DNA of 64,000 nt from JABMMZ01 sp964505065. Its GTDB lineage: Bacteria; Bacteroidota; Bacteroidia; NS11-12g; UBA955. Position 1 is the stretch's first letter. Each line of letters starts with the position of its first letter. Positions 47,222 through 53,804 of the stretch are shown one piece after another. The stretch covers positions 1 through 64,000 of the forward strand of contig CAZDGF010000005.1 in the NCBI GenBank assembly GCA_964505065.1. The letters run 5' to 3'. A model generated the notes under the pieces. The model made no database searches. It worked only from the letters and a program-made list of their open reading frames with translations, and was not told the origin of the DNA. Position numbers and translations under genes: made by a program.

Positions 47222-49018
47222 TTAAGGTAGATTATTATTAACTATATTCTGAAAGTTTGTAGAATTGCCATAAGCATTTACATATGCAGTTTGGTAATCC
47301 TCGATATTTATTACAGAAGAAGATAATAAACCATAAAGTTGAGCCACAGTTCTGCCATTAATATTATCCCATGTTTCTGCTCCATTAAAACCATCCATTA
47401 AATCATTAAAAACGCCTTTACATATCCAATCATTAGTAAAAAAATGTTCATCATCTCTTAAATCTAATAAACTTTCATGTCCACCAAATTCTGAACTAAA
47501 AATTTCACCATTATTACCATAATAAGCGAGTGCAAAACGTTGTCCTAAAAATTCTGCCCATGCTTCTGTTACTTGCAAATATTTATCTTGCCCATTGCTG
47601 CTATTTTGCCAATTGCCACAACCATATCCTCCACATCCTTCGCTGCTTAATGATTGATTTATTACATTAATCCAAAAAGCACTTCCCACTTTGTTAAAAT
47701 GGCTTGCATGGCTAAGTTCATGAAACAAAGTTTGCATAGTTTCGCAAGAGAATTGATTATAACGACCTGAAATATCTTTTGTAGTTTTTAAAGTAATATC
47801 AGGTAATAAGCCAAATAAAGCATTAAATAAACTAGGGTAATTGTTGAGCATACCATTAACGCCAAATGCTTTACTTATAAGAGGGTCAGCATAAGCTTTT
47901 AATACACTCATGTGTCCTAACATTGGTGCAGAAGCACTACCTGGGTTATCTGCCCAATGTGCATATATTACCAATGCAGTTGGCGATTTTGTAATACCTT
48001 CATTTTTGCAGTAATTGTCATGGTGGTAAACGGAATTCATGATATGTGCCCATGTTCTTAATTCTCTATGCGCTCCAATAAATATGTTTTTATTTCTAAG
48101 GTCTAAATTATCTACCCACCCTTGATAAAACTTACTACCTACTGCAAACTCACCAATTAATTTAGGAATAAAAGTAAGCCAATTTCCAGTTGTATTAAAA
48201 GGTTTTACATTTACTCTTGAGTTTTTATAATGTAAACCTATAGTAGTGCCAACATGAAAATCAGTTAATATTTTATAATGTCCATTATGGTCGGCATTTG
48301 CACTTACGGTAAAGCCAAATTTAATAGCCCATACACTTACTCCCATATTATTCTGTGTGCCTAATTGTTCATCAGTAAAGGTTATATTTCCCTCTGGTCT
48401 TATTGCTTTTCTTACATTAATTTTTGCGGTGGGTAATGCAGAGTCACCATTCATTATTAAATAACCTGCGTGCAACATTAATAATATTTCTAAATCAGTT
48501 TGGTCTTCTTTAGGTTTGTAAAGGGTATCTAAAATTTCAAATTGAATATGTTGCAACATTTCATGGTTAATTGGAACAGTAGTATATAAACTGCCATCTT
48601 TTAGATTTTCTAAATCTTCTTCGCTTGCTCCACTTTGATATAATTCTGGCGCATTTAAAGGTATAGCATGAATAGCAATAGTAGTATCTTCCATGTATTG
48701 CATTGTAGTTTCATTTACTTGGTCAGTTTCAAATTTTATCATTAAATGAAAATGTTCTTGTGTAATTTCTGGAATATCTGTAGAGCCATATACCTCTCTT
48801 GCAGAGCGCATATTTTTAATGGAAAATGGATTCACAATTACTCCATTTTCAATAGGAATACTTTGGTTTGTAACTACGTTTGGTTTCACATCGTTTACAT
48901 TATTCAAGTCTTGGTTTTTGTCTTTTTTACAAGATTGAATAAAAAAATTAGAAAGTAGAAGAAGAGTTAAAAGCAGCTTTGTGCTTTGTGCTTTGTGCTT
49001 TGTGCTTTGTTGTTCCAT
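47222..49018 (-). CDS. HExxH-type surface metallopeptidase lipoprotein with repeat-encoded start
   Basis: 598 residues: after a run encoded by heptanucleotide repeats (QSTKHKAQSTK) comes a lipoprotein signal (LLLTLLLLSNFFIQSC). A zinc-peptidase motif HELSH (HELSHASHF, about residue 430) is followed about 60 residues later by TEAWAEFLG, a likely third ligand region. I do not recognise a named family. Because the 7-bp repeat lies between the ATG and the signal peptide, a gain or loss of one unit would frameshift the gene, so expression may be phase variable. A strong promoter lies 23 nt upstream. The partner lipoprotein follows after 2 nt. Confidence 0.8.
   Translation of the reverse strand: MEQQSTKHKAQSTKLLLTLLLLSNFFIQSCKKDKNQDLNNVNDVKPNVVTNQSIPIENGVIVNPFSIKNMRSAREVYGSTDIPEITQEHFHLMIKFETDQVNETTMQYMEDTTIAIHAIPLNAPELYQSGASEEDLENLKDGSLYTTVPINHEMLQHIQFEILDTLYKPKEDQTDLEILLMLHAGYLIMNGDSALPTAKINVRKAIRPEGNITFTDEQLGTQNNMGVSVWAIKFGFTVSANADHNGHYKILTDFHVGTTIGLHYKNSRVNVKPFNTTGNWLTFIPKLIGEFAVGSKFYQGWVDNLDLRNKNIFIGAHRELRTWAHIMNSVYHHDNYCKNEGITKSPTALVIYAHWADNPGSASAPMLGHMSVLKAYADPLISKAFGVNGMLNNYPSLFNALFGLLPDITLKTTKDISGRYNQFSCETMQTLFHELSHASHFNKVGSAFWINVINQSLSSEGCGGYGCGNWQNSSNGQDKYLQVTEAWAEFLGQRFALAYYGNNGEIFSSEFGGHESLLDLRDDEHFFTNDWICKGVFNDLMDGFNGAETWDNINGRTVAQLYGLLSSSVINIEDYQTAYVNAYGNSTNFQNIVNNNLP
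48976..49010. repeat. five tandem copies of the 7-bp unit GCTTTGT inside the peptidase start region
   Basis: GCTTTGT is repeated exactly five times on the plus strand (35 bp), ending 5 nt from the ATG of the minus-strand peptidase gene. The unit length is not a multiple of three, so changes in copy number shift the reading frame ahead of the signal peptide. The truncated paralogue has no such repeat. Confidence 0.92.
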
Positions 49019-49041
49019 AATAATATTTATTAAAATTTATA

Positions 49042-49071
49042 CAAACATACCAATAGTTTTTAATTAAACAA
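49042..49071 (-). promoter_or_regulatory. promoter of the metallopeptidase operon
   Basis: On the minus strand TTG (49069-49071), 19 nt, TATGTTTG (49042-49049). The box is 23 nt before the ATG. This is a full consensus match, supporting the start codon ahead of the heptanucleotide repeats. Confidence 0.75.
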
Positions 49072-49109
49072 TCTTATTAATGTAAAAATAATATGAAAAA
49101 TATTGAAAA

Positions 49110-49211
49110 CTTACACCAAATCCACTCTTTCCCCAACAAGGCTATTCGCTTCTACCTCACTTTCAATATTACCTATTTTTTTGAGAGTGTATAACGTTTT
49201 GGAGTATTTTT
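49110..49211. repeat. direct repeat A: displaced 3' end of the substrate-binding-like gene
   Basis: This roughly 100-bp stretch is about 85% identical by eye to 49982-50086, the last codons of the gene at 49983-50852, in the same orientation. On the minus strand it reads GNIESEVEANSLVGERVDLV then TAA, against GNIESEVNVNLLVGERVDLV in the intact gene. A 2-base deletion and several changes show it is diverged. The two copies bracket the zeta kinase module. Confidence 0.8.
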
Positions 49212-49247
49212 AAAATTTTACGCAATTAAATCTTTAATTTTGCAATT

Positions 49248-49844
49248 GTGGAAAATAAAAAACTCTACATAATTGCAGGATGTAATGGCGCAGGCAAAAC
49301 AACTGCATCTTTCACCATTTTGCCAGAAATTCTTGATTGCAAAGAGTTTGTAAATGCAGATGAAATTGCAAAAGGATTATCTCCCTTTCAGCCAGAAAAA
49401 GTTTCGTTGGAGGCAGGTAGAATAATGTTAAAAAGAATTAATGAATTACTTGCCGAAAATCAAAATTTTGCCTTTGAAACCACATTAGCAACTAAAAGTT
49501 ATAAAAGTAAAATAACAGAAGCGAAAAAAAAAGGATACCGTGTTACATTATTATTCTTTTGGCTACAAACTATAGCATTGGCTAAAGAACGTGTAAATAC
49601 AAGAGTTTTGGAAGGTGGTCATAATATTGCGCCCCAAATTATTGAAAGAAGGTATAAAAATGGCATCAAAAATTTATTTAATATATACTTACCTTTGGTG
49701 GATGGTGTATTAATATTTGATAACTCTGAAGGCAAACATGAATTGATTGCTGAAAGGCAATTTAATGAAATATTAAATATTACCAATAACGAAAAATTTA
49801 ACTTATTAAAAAACGAATATGACGATAATAGAAATACAAATTGA
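49248..49844 (+). CDS. zeta-toxin-like P-loop kinase
   Basis: 198 residues: Walker A GCNGAGKTT (residues 12-20), FVNADEIAKGLSPF with the Asp expected at the sugar-nucleotide site, FAFETTLATKSY, and a late Arg-rich ERRYKNGIKNLF. This is the layout of zeta toxins, which phosphorylate UDP-N-acetylglucosamine and block wall synthesis, or of related cytosolic kinases. It begins at GTG; the -7 box TAATTTTG (49235-49242) ends just 5 nt earlier, so the mRNA would be leaderless or nearly so. A 50-residue ORF overlaps its end. The pair lies between two copies of the neighbouring gene's 3' end. Confidence 0.85.
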   Translation: MENKKLYIIAGCNGAGKTTASFTILPEILDCKEFVNADEIAKGLSPFQPEKVSLEAGRIMLKRINELLAENQNFAFETTLATKSYKSKITEAKKKGYRVTLLFFWLQTIALAKERVNTRVLEGGHNIAPQIIERRYKNGIKNLFNIYLPLVDGVLIFDNSEGKHELIAERQFNEILNITNNEKFNLLKNEYDDNRNTN

Positions 49845-49971
49845 AGAAAAAAATAAAATTCTTAAAGGACTTGAAAAAGTATATGAAAAACTTTTAGAAT
49901 TTAAAAAAATGAAAAACTCTGAATTGGTGATATTAAAAGACAATAAAATTGTAAAAATTAAACCTAATTAA
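49819..49971 (+). CDS. 50-residue ORF overlapping the zeta-like kinase gene, candidate antitoxin
   Basis: The ORF starts 26 nt before the end of the kinase gene in another frame and gives 50 residues: MTIIEIQIEEKNKILKGLEK, a helical middle (VYEKLLEFKKMKNSE) and a short strand pair (LVILKDNKIVKIKPN). The charged helix plus overlap with the kinase gene suits a small antitoxin or stabilising partner. This is inferred from position; the classical epsilon antitoxin is longer and usually lies upstream. The TAA stop falls just before repeat B. Confidence 0.65.
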   Translation: MTIIEIQIEEKNKILKGLEKVYEKLLEFKKMKNSELVILKDNKIVKIKPN

Positions 49972-49981
49972 TTTTTTTTGT

Positions 49982-50086
49982 CTTACACCAAATCCACCCT
50001 TTCCCCAACAAGCAAATTTACATTTACCTCACTTTCAATATTACCTATTTTTTTGAGAGAGTGCATTACATTTTGGAGCATTTTTT
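49982..50086. repeat. direct repeat B: 3' end of the substrate-binding-like gene
   Basis: This is the partner of repeat A (49110-49211) and contains the stop codon and about the last 32 codons of the intact gene. Together A and B flank an insert of about 770 bp holding the kinase and its small partner. Confidence 0.8.
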
Positions 50087-50852
50087 CGCTAATTGTAAAA
50101 TCCGTATTCCACTCGGTGCTGTAAAACCAAGTGAGTGCATCTTTTGGCTGCATATCAAAATTTTCGAGTAGCATATCTACGCTATTGTCTGCTGTCATAA
50201 ATTGTTTGCAGGTAAAGTTTATTACCTTTAGCATTTGGTGTATTGCCTCGCCTTTTTCGCTCAATGCCTTTTCTGTAGCCACTATTTGAAAACAACTCCA
50301 TGGCGTAATAAATTCGCCAATTCTATTCAGTTGTCCACTATCAACCAAAGGCTTGGTGGTATATTTTTCCCAAAAAAATACTTGGCTTTCGTTGTTTTGC
50401 AGCGAGGGTAAAGCACCTTGCATATTTTCTACCAATACAAAATCGTTTTGGCTTATTTTTTTGCCTCTAATTTCGGCATCTATCATACCCATAAGGTGGC
50501 TACCACTGCCAAAACGGCTAATAGCATATTTTTTATCCTCGCATTCGCCAATATTTTGTATGCCAGAGTTTGTACCGCTATGTATGCCCCAAATAAGGGG
50601 CGAGCTTATGTATTGTTTTATTATTTTGGCTTTTAGCCCTTTTATAATAGCAGAAACAGCGCCTTCAGTAAGTAATACAGCCACATCAAGTTCGTTATTC
50701 TCTAATGCTTTTACCATTGCGCCTGTTCCTGCGGCATAATATTGCCAATTAAAATTGATGTTTTCTTTTTCAAAAAAACCATAGTCTTTAGCAAGTTTCC
50801 AAGGTAAATTAAAATGCTCTGGCACACCGCCAATAGCTATACTTGTATTCAT
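49983..50852 (-). CDS. cytoplasmic substrate-binding-protein-like (type 2 periplasmic-binding fold) protein
   Basis: 289 residues resembling the NMT1/SsuA group of ABC-type binding proteins: IAIGGVPEHFNLPWKLAKDYGFFEKENINFNWQYY, YAAGTGAMVKALENNELDVAVLLTEGAVSAI, KKYAISRFGSGSHLMGMID. There is no signal peptide and no transporter gene beside it, so it is likely cytosolic and may bind a small heterocycle or sulfonate-like ligand for regulation or metabolism. Its 3' end has a diverged second copy across the zeta kinase module. Confidence 0.75.
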   Translation of the reverse strand: MNTSIAIGGVPEHFNLPWKLAKDYGFFEKENINFNWQYYAAGTGAMVKALENNELDVAVLLTEGAVSAIIKGLKAKIIKQYISSPLIWGIHSGTNSGIQNIGECEDKKYAISRFGSGSHLMGMIDAEIRGKKISQNDFVLVENMQGALPSLQNNESQVFFWEKYTTKPLVDSGQLNRIGEFITPWSCFQIVATEKALSEKGEAIHQMLKVINFTCKQFMTADNSVDMLLENFDMQPKDALTWFYSTEWNTDFTISEKMLQNVMHSLKKIGNIESEVNVNLLVGERVDLV

Positions 50853-50891
50853 TTATATAAGGTTAAACAAATATAAAGTATTTTAGTTGGT

Positions 50892-50930
50892 TAAACCCAA
50901 AATCAGCATTAGAAATGCTGAAACGATTTA
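50892..50930 (+). repeat. partial copy of the structured repeat (first hairpin only)
   Basis: TAAACCCAAAATCAGCATT followed by AGAAATGCTGAAACGATT repeats the left end of the element at 50940. Its stem TCAGCATT/AATGCTGA differs from TCAGCAAT/ATTGCTGA by an A-T to T-A exchange on both arms, so the pairing is kept. Confidence 0.7.
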
Positions 50931-50939
50931 GAAATTATT

Positions 50940-51092
50940 TAAACCCAAATTCAGCAATAGAATTGCTGAATCGAATAACAAATTGTAAATCATGTTTTTA
51001 CAAAACATAATTGCAATTTTTAAATCGGGGTTAATCCCAACTAAATCAAATAGTTCAATTTTTCAAATCTCCTATTGATTAATTTGGGTTTA
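50940..51092 (+). repeat. structured ~150-bp dispersed repeat, copy 3
   Basis: Complete copy with intact terminal inverted repeats TAAACCCAAATT and AATTTGGGTTTA. The long internal stem has a T-G pair where copy 1 has C-G and copy 2 has T-A. Its right end runs directly into the broken cysteine-rich gene, so the insertion may have removed that gene's start. Together with the partial copy and the pseudogene it fills the gene-free stretch 50853-51265. Confidence 0.85.
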
Positions 51093-51094
51093 AC

Positions 51095-51265
51095 TTTATT
51101 CATACAATTGCGGCAGCAGCAGGTTCTTTATACGCTTACAATAAAAACAATTCAAATACAAAATGTTAAAAATCTTGCTGCGGTGCAGAAACCTGCCAAA
51201 CAGCTTGCACTTGCAGTGACAGTTGTAAAGGCGAAGAATGCACTTGTGGATATTGTAAATATTAA
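51095..51265 (+). pseudogene. remnant of a small cysteine-rich, metallothionein-like gene
   Basis: Read in one frame, this stretch gives FIHTIAAAAGSLYAYNKNN, then SNTKC, a TAA stop at 51167-51169, and after it KSCCGAETCQTACTCSDSC followed by KGEECTCGYCKY and a final TAA. The second part has nine cysteines in 31 residues in CC, CxC and CxxC spacings, as in metal-binding peptides. The first part resembles the single hydrophobic segment of a small membrane protein. No start codon is present because the structured repeat ends just before it. An internal stop and lost 5' end point to a dead gene. Confidence 0.5.
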
Positions 51266-52138
51266 CTACATAACCCCTTCAGGTGCAATCTTTTTAATCA
51301 ATCCCTGCAATACCTTGCCGGGTCCGAGTTCTGTAAATTGTGTAGCACCGTCTTTTACCATAGCTTGTACACTTTGTGTCCATTTTACAGGGGCAGTAAG
51401 TTGTTTCAGTAAATTGGCTTTTATTTCATTGGCATCGCTTACGGCATAAGCCGTAACATTTTGGTAAATAGGGCAACTTGGGTTTTGAAATGTTGTTTCT
51501 TCTATAGCTTTTGCCAATTGCTCTTCGGCTGGTTTCATTAATGGCGAATGGAAAGCACCGCCTACAGGTAATACCAAAGCACGTTTTGCACCTGCTGCTT
51601 TAAGCTTTTCGCAAGCCTCGTTTACAGCCTCTACACCGCCCGAAATTACCAACTGCCCGGGGCAATTATAATTAGCAGCTACCACTACACCATTGGTAAT
51701 ACTGGCGCATATTTCTTCCACCTTGCTATCTTCCAAACCCAATACCGCAGCCATTGTACTGGCTTGCATTTCGCAAGCTTGTTGCATAGCCATAGCACGT
51801 TGGTAAACCAATTTTAAGCCATCTTCAAAGGTTAAAGCACCAGTGGCTACAAGGGCAGAAAATTCGCCCAAACTATGCCCTGCCACCATATCGGGTTTAA
51901 ATTCATTGCCCAAACATTTTGCAGCTATTACAGAATGTAAAAATATGGCAGGTTGCGTAATTTTTGTTTGTTTTAAACCTTCATCAGTGCCGTTAAACAT
52001 TTCATCGGTAATACTAAAGCCTAATATTTCATTTGCTTTTTGAAATAAATTTTTGGCTTCATCAAATTGGTCGTATAAATCTTTTCCCATGCCCATAAAT
52101 TGAGCACCTTGACCAGGAAATACATAAGCGTGTTTCAT
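51266..52138 (-). CDS. fabD: malonyl-CoA:ACP transacylase
   Basis: 290 residues. It moves malonyl from CoA to acyl carrier protein in fatty-acid synthesis. YVFPGQGAQFMGMGKDLY at the start supplies the oxyanion-hole Gln, GHSLGEFSALV holds the nucleophilic Ser and the following pattern, and GAFHSPLMKPA has the catalytic His. Length is normal. It is not beside other fab genes. Its stop codon directly abuts the remnant of the cysteine-rich gene on the other strand. Confidence 0.96.
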   Translation of the reverse strand: MKHAYVFPGQGAQFMGMGKDLYDQFDEAKNLFQKANEILGFSITDEMFNGTDEGLKQTKITQPAIFLHSVIAAKCLGNEFKPDMVAGHSLGEFSALVATGALTFEDGLKLVYQRAMAMQQACEMQASTMAAVLGLEDSKVEEICASITNGVVVAANYNCPGQLVISGGVEAVNEACEKLKAAGAKRALVLPVGGAFHSPLMKPAEEQLAKAIEETTFQNPSCPIYQNVTAYAVSDANEIKANLLKQLTAPVKWTQSVQAMVKDGATQFTELGPGKVLQGLIKKIAPEGVM

Positions 52139-52228
52139 TTTATTATTTAATTTTCAATGATACGGTAAACTAAAATAATTTGCAAATTAAAATTTATTCC
52201 TTATTGTTGAAGTTATAAATATAAAAAT

Positions 52229-53182
52229 ATGAATAGTTATTTTCAACAATTTAGAAATTCGCCATTTAGTGGTTCTTTTTCCTTGTATGGCAGAGTATTG
52301 GTGCCAAATTTAATTTTAAATATTATTATAGCCATTATTTCTGTGGTTATTATTTTACCTATATCCGCTAAGGCTTTAGGCATCAATATGTTTGAAATGG
52401 GAAATTTTGGAAAAGATTTTGCAGCACAAATGAAAGAAATTCAAAGTTCGGGAGGCAATCCTATGGATTATTTAAAAACGTATTTTTCAAATATAAATTT
52501 TGGCTTTATTTTTATTGCATTTGTTGTAGGTTTAATTATAACTTCTTGGCAATATTTTTTGTTTTTTAAATTAAATGACAATGAAGTAAGAAATAATGAT
52601 AAAGGAGTTTTAAATGCCTTAAAATCATCTTTTTCTCCCCAAATTTTTCAAATATTATTGTTCATCATTATTTATATCATTTTTATAACATTGTCAATTG
52701 TATTGGTTTCTATAATTTCAGGGTTTATCCTTAAAGCACTTGGGGGAATAGGAGGTTTAATAGTATTTATTTTATTTGTATTTTTAATTGCATTTTGGTT
52801 AAGGTTATTAATTGCCCCTGCTGCAGTTGTGCATGGTAATATGTCGGTTGGCAATGCGTTAAGTTTTAGTTGGAAAAATATTAATTTAAGAAGGTCTTTT
52901 TTATTGTTATTAATAGGTATAGTGTTTTGTATTATAGCTTTTATTGGTTTTTTAATTATCGGTTCTATAATTGCAATGATAGGGCTAAGTTCTGTTAATG
53001 AAAGTTCTGAAATAACTTCAAAATCTATAATTATTTTTATTTTAACTCAAATAGTATCTGGGTTATTTGGGGCTATAATATCAACTTACTTTTATGCAGC
53101 TTTAAGTGCCTTGTATTTCCGTTTTAGCAATGAAAATAATGAAAGCGAAGAAGCCATTCAAGAACACTTAATTAACGAATAA
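52229..53182 (+). CDS. polytopic membrane protein, unknown function
   Basis: 317 residues with about six transmembrane segments: an N-terminal soluble end (NSYFQQFRNSPFSGSFSLYG), a first helix (ILNIIIAIISVVIILPI), a loop rich in Gly/Asn, further helices (FIFIAFVVGLIITSW, ILLFIIIYIIFITLSIVLVSII, GGLIVFILFVFLIAFWL, FLLLLIGIVFCIIAFIGFLIIG) and an acidic C-terminal tail. The layout resembles poorly characterised integral membrane families of the YciC/glycerophosphodiester-phosphodiesterase membrane-domain type. This is a weak resemblance. It has no evident operon partner. Confidence 0.65.
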   Translation: MNSYFQQFRNSPFSGSFSLYGRVLVPNLILNIIIAIISVVIILPISAKALGINMFEMGNFGKDFAAQMKEIQSSGGNPMDYLKTYFSNINFGFIFIAFVVGLIITSWQYFLFFKLNDNEVRNNDKGVLNALKSSFSPQIFQILLFIIIYIIFITLSIVLVSIISGFILKALGGIGGLIVFILFVFLIAFWLRLLIAPAAVVHGNMSVGNALSFSWKNINLRRSFLLLLIGIVFCIIAFIGFLIIGSIIAMIGLSSVNESSEITSKSIIIFILTQIVSGLFGAIISTYFYAALSALYFRFSNENNESEEAIQEHLINE

Positions 53183-53234
53183 TTTTTAGTTTAAAAAAAA
53201 ATTACTTGTTTTCGATATTATTTTTTACAAAAAT

Positions 53235-53804
53235 CTACTCTAACAGACGTATATTTTCCACTATTTCCCCATGAATATCCAAAGGCATATTGGCGGATAG
53301 TTTAGAGTTTATTTCGCCTTTTATATCGTAGCCTTTTTGTGGCAAATAGGTAAGATTTATATCGTGGTTATTTAAGGTTTTAATATTTTGCACTATCAAT
53401 GTTATTTTTTCTATTGAATTTGAGCTATTGTATTGCATTTCCAATACTTTAAGTTCTTGTTTAATTTGGATTGCTCTATATGTTATAAAATAGTTGCCAT
53501 TATCCATTTTAAATGTATCTATTTCATAGTTTTTTAATTGCTGGAATTTAATATCTGCATATTGTTTAAAAATAGCCAATTCCTTTGCCCACTCTGGCTT
53601 TATAATTTCAGTAGAAAAAACACTATCGCCTTGTACAATGGTTTTATTAAGTTTTAAGTTTTTGCTATTTAGTTGCTTTATTTCATTATCAAAATATTGA
53701 TTTAAACTGAAGCCTGTTTTTTCTTTACTTTTATTGAAATTACAACTAAAAAGCAGCAAGCATAATCCTAACAATAAAAATCTTTTAAAATAGTTCATTG
53801 CCAT
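53235..53804 (-). CDS. small lipoprotein of unknown function
   Basis: 189 residues with a lipoprotein signal (LLLGLCLLLFSC) and a beta-rich mature part (FKMDNGNYFITYRAIQIKQELKVLEMQYNSS, IHGEIVENIRLLE). It overlaps the end of gpmI by 20 nt (an internal Met at 53798 reduces the overlap), so it is cotranscribed with that gene. No family is recognised. It may be an envelope protein that only shares the transcript by chance. Confidence 0.7.
   Translation of the reverse strand: MAMNYFKRFLLLGLCLLLFSCNFNKSKEKTGFSLNQYFDNEIKQLNSKNLKLNKTIVQGDSVFSTEIIKPEWAKELAIFKQYADIKFQQLKNYEIDTFKMDNGNYFITYRAIQIKQELKVLEMQYNSSNSIEKITLIVQNIKTLNNHDINLTYLPQKGYDIKGEINSKLSANMPLDIHGEIVENIRLLE

Noticed and set aside
48976..49010. 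Heptanucleotide repeat as a simple intergenic microsatellite
   Set aside because: It lies after a well-placed promoter and ATG and is read in frame into a proper lipoprotein signal, so it is within the coding sequence.
51167..51169. Possible selenocysteine or readthrough explaining the stop inside the cysteine-rich gene
   Set aside because: The codon is TAA, not TGA, and the start is missing too, so gene decay is simpler.
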